A stretch of 9,328 nt of DNA. It comes from Limisphaerales bacterium (GTDB lineage Bacteria > Verrucomicrobiota > Verrucomicrobiia > Limisphaerales > UBA11358). Shown here piece after piece: positions 4,775 through 9,328 of this stretch (position 1 is the first letter of the stretch; each line of letters begins with the position of its first letter). The DNA lies in contig PKZR01000159.1 of the NCBI GenBank assembly GCA_003133815.1, forward strand, positions 6,379 to 15,706, given 5' to 3'. Below the pieces are notes generated by a model, which did no database searches, was not told the DNA's origin, and saw only the letters and a list, made by a program, of their open reading frames with translations. Both the position numbers and the translations under genes were made by a program.

Positions 4775-5659
4775 ATGACGACGACTGAATTGAAACCGCG
4801 CCCGCGTCTGCCGGACTGGCTGCGAATCACACTGCCCACGTCGGACGGATTCGCGCGCACGCGCGGGCTGCTCGACGAACTGAAGCTGCACACGGTCTGC
4901 GAAAGCGCCAAGTGCCCGAACCATTGGGAATGCTGGGAGAAGGGCACGGCGACGTTCATGATTGCGGGCGACCGCTGCACGCGCGCGTGCGGTTTTTGTG
5001 CGGTCAGCACGGCCAAACCGCTCGCGCTCGAAGCCGACGAACCGGCGCGCGTGGCCGAGGCGACGCGGCGGATGAAATTGAAACACGTCGTTATCACGGC
5101 GGTGGCACGCGACGATTTGAAGGACGGCGGCGCGGATCATTTCCGCCAGACGATTGAGAAAGTGCGCGAACTCAATCCGAACATTGTCATCGAAGTTTTG
5201 GTTCCTGATTTCAATGAGAGCGATGCGTCCATCGAAAATGTGCTCGATGCGAATCCGCACATCTTCAATCACAATCTTGAGACAGTGCGGCGCTTGACGC
5301 CGAGCGTTCGTCACCGCGCGACGTATGATCGTTCGCTCACCGTGTTGAAAAAAGTTAAGGAGAAGCGCGGCGACACGATTTACACGAAGTCCGGCATCAT
5401 GCTCGGCCTGGGTGAAACGGATGATGAAGTGGTGGTTGCAATGGAGGATTTGCGGGCGGCGAAGTGCGACATCCTCACGCTGGGACAATATTTGCAGCCG
5501 TCTCTGAAACATCTGCCGGTCATTGAATTTGTGGCCCCGGAGCAATTCGCGGCGCTGGGGCGGGTGGCGCGGGAACTGGGCTTTGTACATGTCGCGAGCG
5601 GGCCGATGGTGCGCAGCTCATATCACGCGGACGAATTTTCCATGCCCTCAATGCTGTGA
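4775..5659 (+). CDS. lipA: Lipoyl synthase LipA
   Basis: LipA is a radical-SAM enzyme that inserts two sulfurs into octanoyl groups on E2 and GcvH proteins, producing the lipoyl cofactor of 2-oxoacid dehydrogenases and the glycine cleavage system. The 294-residue protein has every diagnostic element. The auxiliary cluster motif C-x4-C-x5-C is at Cys42, Cys47 and Cys53 (VCESAKCPNHWECW). The radical-SAM motif C-x3-C-x2-C is at Cys68, Cys72 and Cys75 (CTRACGFC). The C-terminal RSSYHA at about 280-285 contains the serine that ligates the auxiliary cluster. VARDDLKDGGA, NHNLETV and KSGIMLGLGE also match the family. The start is the first ATG after the repeat element, with an AT-rich leader and no Shine-Dalgarno motif. 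lipB is not adjacent. The last 12 bases overlap the end of the convergent GNAT-like gene. Confidence 0.97.
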   Translation: MTTTELKPRPRLPDWLRITLPTSDGFARTRGLLDELKLHTVCESAKCPNHWECWEKGTATFMIAGDRCTRACGFCAVSTAKPLALEADEPARVAEATRRMKLKHVVITAVARDDLKDGGADHFRQTIEKVRELNPNIVIEVLVPDFNESDASIENVLDANPHIFNHNLETVRRLTPSVRHRATYDRSLTVLKKVKEKRGDTIYTKSGIMLGLGETDDEVVVAMEDLRAAKCDILTLGQYLQPSLKHLPVIEFVAPEQFAALGRVARELGFVHVASGPMVRSSYHADEFSMPSML

Positions 5660-6304
5660 AAACGGATTGCGGTTAATGAACAGGTAGATCGCGATGCCGA
5701 ATCCGATGATCCCGATCGCAAATCCGGCGATGGTGATGAAAGTGTTTATCATCCTCGCCTTTTCGGAAATCTTTTCAGTCTCGCTTTTTTCTCCGGCCAT
5801 GAACGGCGCAAATTCCTTTTCAAGTGCGGCGGCGATGGCTTCCTCGTCCTTGAGCCGGTAAGTCAGCCAGCCGCCTTCTCTCCGCTCCGTCGCGCCAAGG
5901 CCGACGTCGGATTCGTTCTTCCACCCGGCGGGCAGGCGCGATGAAATTTCGGCGGTTGGCGGTTGAAAGCCGAGATGTTTCCAGAATGGCGACTGTTCCT
6001 GTGTCCAAATCCGGAAGACCCCGTGGTTTGAGGCGAGAGTTTGGATGCGTTCCCAGAACAACTGCCGCGCTGCGTCGGCAACTCCGAAATCCGAATAGCC
6101 TTCGCTGTGGAGCAGGGCGTGTTGACCGGAAAGCTGGATGCCCATCGCGCCGACTACTTCGCCGGCGGCGTTTTCCACGACCTGAAATTCAGTCAGCCGC
6201 TTTTCCAGATCATCCGGCGAAAAGCGCATGGCCTCCCATGTCTGCCTCAGCGTCGCGATGTCGTCCACCGTGGCGCGGCGGACGCGGAGGTTTTGCGGAT
6301 TCAT
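5648..6304 (-). CDS. GNAT-like protein with C-terminal membrane anchor
   Basis: The 218-residue protein begins LRVRRATVDDIATLRQTWE, a standard GNAT acetyltransferase opening (strand, helix). It continues with a strand pair EVVGAMGIQL, a helix around AARQLFWERIQ, and PFWKHLGFQPP (about 114-124), the strand-turn typical of the GNAT C-terminal half. The acetyl-CoA pyrophosphate loop (Q/RxxGxG/A) is not clear, so catalysis is uncertain. A charged linker (about 155-182) leads to one transmembrane segment near the end (about 184-210, INTFITIAGFAIGIIGFGIAIY), so the domain is probably tethered to the inner membrane. The ATG at 6304 is preferred; a TTG at 6337 in frame would add 11 unconserved-looking residues. 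The gene converges on lipA with a 12-base tail overlap and shares a 76-base divergent region with the nitroreductase gene. The substrate is unknown. Confidence 0.75.
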   Translation of the reverse strand: MNPQNLRVRRATVDDIATLRQTWEAMRFSPDDLEKRLTEFQVVENAAGEVVGAMGIQLSGQHALLHSEGYSDFGVADAARQLFWERIQTLASNHGVFRIWTQEQSPFWKHLGFQPPTAEISSRLPAGWKNESDVGLGATERREGGWLTYRLKDEEAIAAALEKEFAPFMAGEKSETEKISEKARMINTFITIAGFAIGIIGFGIAIYLFINRNPFSQH

Positions 6305-6380
6305 GGCGTATGGCGCGGTAGCAATTGCATTTTTCAAACCTTATGGCAATTTCAGCGGGAAATTAATTTAAAATGCAACC

Positions 6381-7031
6381 ATGAGCAATATGACAAATGA
6401 ACAACTTCTTAACGCATTGAACTGGCGTTATGCCACCAAGACATTTGACGCCACCAAGAAAATCCCCGATGACATCTGGAAAACGCTGGAGCAATCGCTC
6501 GTGCTCACGCCGACGTCCTATGGGTTGCAGCCGTATCAGTTTCTGGTGGTCAACAATTCCGCAAAGCGCGCCGAACTCCTGCCGCATTCATGGAACCAGA
6601 AGCAGGTCGTGGACTGTTCGCAGTTTGTCGTTTTCACCGCGCGCACGGAGATGAAGGACGCCGACGTGGACAAGCTCATCAAGCGCACCACTGAATTGCG
6701 CGGGCTTCCGGCCGACGCCCTGAACGCCTATCGCGGCATGATGCTCGGCGATGTGGTGAACGGTCCGCGCGGAAAAAACGCCCGCGAATGGGCGACCCGC
6801 CAGACTTACATCGCGCTTGGCAACTTGATGACGTGTGCCGCTGTCCTCGGCGTGGATGCCTGCCCGATGGAAGGGTTGAACCCGGTGGAATATGACAGGA
6901 TTTTGAACCTCAACGGCACTGGTTACGCCACGGTCGTCGCGTGCGCGCTCGGCTACCGCGCCGCAGCCGACAAATATGCCGGCCTGAAGAAGGTGCGTTA
7001 TGAGACCGGGGAATTGGTGCGGACGATTTGA
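6381..7031 (+). CDS. NfsB-like nitroreductase / NAD(P)H-dependent FMN oxidoreductase
   Basis: This 216-residue flavoprotein fits the oxygen-insensitive nitroreductase (NfsB) branch. RYATKTFD (16-23) has the Arg and Lys that hold the FMN phosphate. TPTSYGLQPYQFLVV (43-57) is the conserved strand after the first helices. REWATRQTYIALGNLM (135-150) and AAVLGVDACPMEGLNP are close to the E. coli NfsB blocks, and CALGYR (188-193) closes the FMN site. Such enzymes reduce nitro compounds, quinones or flavins with NAD(P)H in the cytoplasm; the physiological substrate is unknown. The start at 6381 is the first ATG of the conserved frame. TAAAAT at 6369-6374 lies so close to the ATG that, if it is a -10 box, the transcript would be leaderless or nearly so. 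The gene is divergent from the GNAT-like gene and is followed 61 bases later by doxX, possibly in the same transcript. Confidence 0.92.
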   Translation: MSNMTNEQLLNALNWRYATKTFDATKKIPDDIWKTLEQSLVLTPTSYGLQPYQFLVVNNSAKRAELLPHSWNQKQVVDCSQFVVFTARTEMKDADVDKLIKRTTELRGLPADALNAYRGMMLGDVVNGPRGKNAREWATRQTYIALGNLMTCAAVLGVDACPMEGLNPVEYDRILNLNGTGYATVVACALGYRAAADKYAGLKKVRYETGELVRTI

Positions 7032-7092
7032 TCGGATTGCCGCGCAAATTTTGTCCTTTAATTTGAACTGACAATCCATTAAATCAATTCCC

Positions 7093-7551
7093 ATGATTAA
7101 AAGATTCTTCGCGCCCGGAAACAATTCAGCTTCCGCCAACTTCGCGCTCTTTGTGATGCGCGTCTGGATAGGCTTTGAAATGCTCCTGCTGCACGGCATG
7201 GACAAACTGAAAACATTCGACGAGAAATCCGCGACATTTCCTGATCCCTTTGGCATCGGCCACGGCGCAAGCCTGGCGTTGTCCGTCTTCGCGGAATTTT
7301 TTGTCTCGCTCCTGATCATATTCGGCCTGCTCACGCGGTGGGGCGCCATGGTCCTGATCATCAACATGTCCGTCGCCTTTGTCACCGTTCACAAGGTCGT
7401 CCTGACCGGCCCCAGGGGAGGGGAACTGGCGTTCCTTTACCTGATGGTCTATGTCGTCCTGTTGTTTGCAGGCCCCGGCAAGTTTTCCGTGGACCAGGTC
7501 CTCTTTGGCAAACCAACCTCCTCGGGCTCCAGCCAACCCAAGAAGAAATAA
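7093..7551 (+). CDS. DoxX-family membrane protein
   Basis: The 152-residue protein has four predicted membrane helices (about 17-36, 58-80, 84-100 and 112-128) and DoxX-family features. These are FVMRVWIGFEMLLLHGMDKL in helix one with the loop that follows, AEFFVSLLIIFGLLTRWGA for helix two and the turn, and HKVV...ELAFLYLMVYVVLLFAGPGKFSVD near the end. DoxX proteins are four-helix inner-membrane proteins often found beside oxidoreductases. Some take part in thiosulfate:quinone oxidation or oxidative-stress complexes, but most have no known reaction. The C-terminus is a short Ser/Pro/Lys tail in the cytoplasm. The start ATG at 7093 has no Shine-Dalgarno motif. The upstream nitroreductase neighbour is consistent with a redox role, which is inference from context. 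A short ACCGG-TTTT-CCGGT hairpin begins at the stop codon. Confidence 0.88.
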   Translation: MIKRFFAPGNNSASANFALFVMRVWIGFEMLLLHGMDKLKTFDEKSATFPDPFGIGHGASLALSVFAEFFVSLLIIFGLLTRWGAMVLIINMSVAFVTVHKVVLTGPRGGELAFLYLMVYVVLLFAGPGKFSVDQVLFGKPTSSGSSQPKKK

Positions 7552-7593
7552 CCGGTTTTCCGGTCGCAGCAGCCGGACGCACTTGAGGCTTTT

Positions 7594-7610
7594 GTGACAG
7601 TCAGGTGACA
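7594..7610. repeat. Paired GTGACA direct repeat before the PycTM-like gene
   Basis: GTGACA occurs at 7594-7599 and again at 7605-7610, 11 bases apart, about one helical turn. The first copy overlaps a small palindrome TGACAGTCA (7595-7603). Such pairs can be operator half-sites. It lies 62 bases before the chosen start of the next gene. The repeat is visible; the role is unproven. Confidence 0.25.
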
Positions 7611-7672
7611 TTTTCGATTTGCAGGCACAACTCGCTTGCATGGCGGGAAATTTTATCCTGAAATGTGCCGGG

Positions 7673-8197
7673 ATGTTTACGATCAAGCAACATTGCCCGC
7701 ACGCGGATCACCTGATGCGTGCCACGCAATTTCACCATGTCCAGCTCAGTTCGATGGCCGACTTGAAGGCAAACATGCTCCTGACCATGTCGTCCGTCGT
7801 GCTGACGCTTTGCCTGCCGCAGGTGTTGAAGAACAGCCATCTATGGCCGCTCTACATTCTCATCAGCTTCTGCCTGCTCACCATCTGCCTGGCCACCTAC
7901 GCCGTCATGCCCAAGCTGCCGTCGCCCAACCTGCCACCGCCCGACGTCAACAGCCCCCAGTTCAACCTTCTGTTCTTTGGCGACTTCACGCGCATCAGCC
8001 AGCAGCAATTTGAGAGCTCCATGGAGGAAATCATGAACGACCACAGCCGCACCTATGGCGCACAGGTGCGCGAGATTTACCTGCTGGGAACCTATCTGGC
8101 CAAAAAGAAATACCGCTACCTTCGTTACGGCTACCTTTCATTTATCGTAGGATTGTTCGCCGCCTGCATCGGATTTATCATCATCGGCTTGAATTGA
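7673..8197 (+). CDS. PycTM/DUF5706-like membrane protein (orphan Pycsar-effector relative)
   Basis: The protein (174 residues from this start) has the layout of the Pycsar effector family DUF5706. An amphipathic N-terminal helix ends in HHVQLSSMADLKANMLLTM (21-39), with the conserved ADxKAN turn leading into the first membrane helix (about 35-50). A second helix follows (about 57-79). A cytoplasmic block carries NLLFFGDFTRISQQQF (98-113), then YGAQVREIYLLGTYLAKKKY (128-147), and a third membrane helix lies at the end (about 154-172). In Pycsar systems such proteins respond to cyclic pyrimidine nucleotides and damage the membrane during phage infection. No cyclase gene is adjacent, so a defence role here is only a hypothesis. 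The start is uncertain: TTG 7619, ATG 7640 and ATG 7715 are also in frame. 7673 gives a helix like that of relatives. None has a good ribosome site. Confidence 0.8.
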   Translation: MFTIKQHCPHADHLMRATQFHHVQLSSMADLKANMLLTMSSVVLTLCLPQVLKNSHLWPLYILISFCLLTICLATYAVMPKLPSPNLPPPDVNSPQFNLLFFGDFTRISQQQFESSMEEIMNDHSRTYGAQVREIYLLGTYLAKKKYRYLRYGYLSFIVGLFAACIGFIIIGLN

Positions 8198-8221
8198 TGA
8201 ATCGTTTGTCAAAGACATAAT
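8194..8221 (+). promoter_or_regulatory. Possible sigma-70-like promoter for the cyclophilin gene
   Basis: TTGATG (8194-8199, four of six to TTGACA) and CATAAT (8216-8221, five of six to TATAAT) are separated by 16 bases. The site overlaps the stop of the PycTM-like gene and would start a transcript with a roughly 50-base leader before the ATG at 8279. Verrucomicrobial promoter preferences are poorly known, so this is tentative. Confidence 0.3.
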
Positions 8222-8278
8222 CCCGCCCGTCTCTGAATTTCTGATGCGAAAACCGCGCCTGAATTGTATGTTGGGTTG

Positions 8279-9145
8279 ATGAAACATTTTCCGTGGATTG
8301 CCGGGTTGCTGCTGTTCGCGATGCTCGCGTCCGGGCGGGCCGGGACGCTGGTGCAGTTTCACACCGCGTTCGGTAACATGGCGGTGGAGCTTTACGACCA
8401 GGACAAGCCGGCCACCGTGCAGAACTTCATTTCCTACATCCGCAGCGGGCGTTATACAAATGAATTCAGCCATCGTCTGGTGCCGGGATTTGTGTTGCAG
8501 GCGGGCGGGTTCACCGTCACCAACCGCGGCACCACCAACTGGGCCACCATCCCGGTGCCGACCTATCCGCCGGTGACGAATGAATTCAACACGGGACAGT
8601 TTTACAGCAACCTCTTCGGCACCATCGCCATGGCCAAGACCACCAACGCCAACTCCGCCACCTCGCAGTTCTTCTTCAACCTCACCAACAATTCCGCCTC
8701 GCTCGACAACACCAACAACAGCGGCGGGTTTACCGTGTTCGGCCACGTCGTCGCCGGCACCAATGTTTTGGCGATGTTCAACAATTTCCAGTATTGGCTC
8801 CCGCAATTTGGGATTCTGCCACAGCCGACCAACCTGGTGCTTTACCAGTATTACTCACCGCCGTTCGACACCCTCCCGCTGCTCTATCCAAGTATCATTG
8901 ATTCCAACTTTCTCTACATTGACATTTCTTTGCCCAGCATCCAGATCGCGGCCCTGACCAACCGCGCCTGCGCGATTTCCTGGACCAGCACGGCGGGCAT
9001 GACGAACTATGTGGAATTCACCACCAACCTGCCGCCTGTATGGCAGGTGTTGTTCGCCACAAACGGCACTGGCGCGCCGATGCAGTGGGTGGATACCACC
9101 ACCAACCCGCCTTCGCGCTTCTACCATGTCCGCGTGGCGGATTGA
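8279..9145 (+). CDS. Secreted cyclophilin-type peptidyl-prolyl isomerase with extra C-terminal domain
   Basis: The 288-residue protein starts with a signal peptide (MKHFPWIAGLLLFAMLASG, cut near residues 19-22). The cyclophilin domain spans about 24-170: FHTAFGNMAVELYDQDKP, TVQNFISYI, FSHRLVPGFVLQAGG (63-77), GTIAMAKT, SATSQFFFNLTNN and GGFTVFGHVVAG. Arg66, Phe71 and Gln74 correspond to the catalytic Arg55, Phe60 and Gln63 of human cyclophilin A. The position of its His126 is Phe, as often in bacterial members. It should isomerise X-Pro bonds in the periplasm or outside. After a Tyr/Pro-rich stretch, residues about 218-288 form a beta-rich tail (AISWTS, VEFTTNL, WVDTT, FYHVRV) resembling C-terminal domains of many secreted verrucomicrobial proteins. 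The ATG at 8279 starts the signal peptide; a TTG at 8264 would add five residues. It lies 81 bases after the PycTM-like gene. Confidence 0.92.
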   Translation: MKHFPWIAGLLLFAMLASGRAGTLVQFHTAFGNMAVELYDQDKPATVQNFISYIRSGRYTNEFSHRLVPGFVLQAGGFTVTNRGTTNWATIPVPTYPPVTNEFNTGQFYSNLFGTIAMAKTTNANSATSQFFFNLTNNSASLDNTNNSGGFTVFGHVVAGTNVLAMFNNFQYWLPQFGILPQPTNLVLYQYYSPPFDTLPLLYPSIIDSNFLYIDISLPSIQIAALTNRACAISWTSTAGMTNYVEFTTNLPPVWQVLFATNGTGAPMQWVDTTTNPPSRFYHVRVAD

Positions 9146-9155
9146 GGCGCATTAA

Positions 9156-9328
9156 TTAATCGAGTTCTTCAAGAAGCTCCAAGATCCTTCGGATACGTTC
9201 CTCCCGGAATAAGACCCCTCCAATCTTACAGACCACCCGTTGCTGGCCTCCTAAAAACTCCATTTTGAGGAGTAGCAAGCGTTGCTGCCCTGTAAAAAGG
9301 ACTTTTTGAACCCACAGCAGCCGTTGCT
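9156..9328 (-). CDS. C-terminal end of unrecognised protein with 14-residue repeats (partial)
   Basis: An open minus-strand frame enters from the right edge and stops at TAA 9156-9158 (57 codons visible, start outside). It splits into 14-residue units, each opening with a Gln-Arg or Glu-Arg pair: QRLLWVQKVLFTG, QQRLLLLKMEFLGG, QQRVVCKIGGVLFR and the capping EERIRRILELLEELD. Alternating hydrophobic residues in the first units suggest short beta hairpins, and the end is a charged amphipathic helix. At DNA level each unit opens with CAGCAACG spaced 42 bases apart, so tandem duplication built it. I do not recognise the family. Coding is supported by the repeat period being a multiple of three, divergence that keeps hydrophobicity, and a stop 10 bases past the convergent cyclophilin stop. 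A chance open frame over a 42-bp DNA repeat remains possible. Confidence 0.5.
   Translation of the reverse strand, partial: QRLLWVQKVLFTGQQRLLLLKMEFLGGQQRVVCKIGGVLFREERIRRILELLEELD

Noticed and set aside
4739..5590. Long minus-strand open frame (283 codons) opposite lipA
   Set aside because: The plus strand encodes an unmistakable LipA with all cluster cysteines. The antisense frame has no family resemblance, is Arg/His-rich, and arises from GC-rich third positions.
7551..7564. Terminator after doxX (ACCGG-TTTT-CCGGT hairpin)
   Set aside because: The stem is only 5 bp and no T tract follows it.
8138..8806. Minus-strand open frame (222 codons) opposite the cyclophilin gene
   Set aside because: It lies antisense to a clear signal peptide plus cyclophilin, and its Gly/Val/Glu-rich low-complexity composition is that of an antisense frame.
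9156..9328. CRISPR array, because of regularly spaced CAGCAACG strings
   Set aside because: The spacing is 42 bases with only about 8 conserved bases per unit, the units are similar throughout, and an open frame runs through them.

Overview
The window reads as a chromosomal segment of a Gram-negative bacterium, most likely a verrucomicrobium of the Pedosphaera/Limisphaerales type. This is an inference. It rests on moderately high GC, the heptose-kinase gene (an LPS sugar), secreted proteins with Asn/Thr-rich tails ending in an FYHVRV-like strand, few Shine-Dalgarno motifs, and intergenic repeats of the AACCACGAAT type. I see no phage, transposase, CRISPR, rRNA or tRNA.

Layout. Positions 1-185 hold the 5' end of a comF-like gene on the minus strand. 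A 511-base gap (186-696) follows, containing several inverted repeats and a degenerate 21-bp direct repeat but no convincing gene. A secreted ankyrin-repeat protein (697-1287) comes next. A co-directional run of six genes then covers 1357-5659: thiG (thiamine thiazole synthase), hldA/rfaE1 (heptose-7-phosphate kinase), panB (pantothenate), a small SLBB-like lipoprotein, a CGWC glutaredoxin, and lipA (lipoyl synthase). Gaps within the run are 12-88 bases and some contain palindromic or 10-bp-unit repeats. A GNAT-like protein with a C-terminal membrane anchor (minus strand) overlaps the end of lipA tail to tail. Divergent from it are an NfsB-like nitroreductase, a DoxX-family membrane protein, a PycTM/DUF5706-like membrane protein and a secreted cyclophilin-type peptidyl-prolyl isomerase. 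The right edge holds the C-terminal end of an unrecognised minus-strand protein built of 14-residue repeats.

How the genes work together. The central run is mostly cofactor and envelope housekeeping: thiazole for thiamine, ketopantoate for CoA, lipoyl groups for 2-oxoacid dehydrogenases, and an LPS inner-core sugar precursor. I see no single linear pathway. The nitroreductase and DoxX genes form a plausible redox/membrane pair.

Most worth a second look: the orphan PycTM-like gene, whose relatives are anti-phage Pycsar effectors but which has no cyclase beside it; the unrecognised 14-residue-repeat protein; the abrupt GC drop inside hldA; the 10-bp-unit repeat that supplies the last codons and stop of the glutaredoxin gene and the leader of lipA; and a symmetric 53-base hairpin spanning the hldA stop. 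I did not find a convincing complete new multi-gene system in these 9.3 kb.
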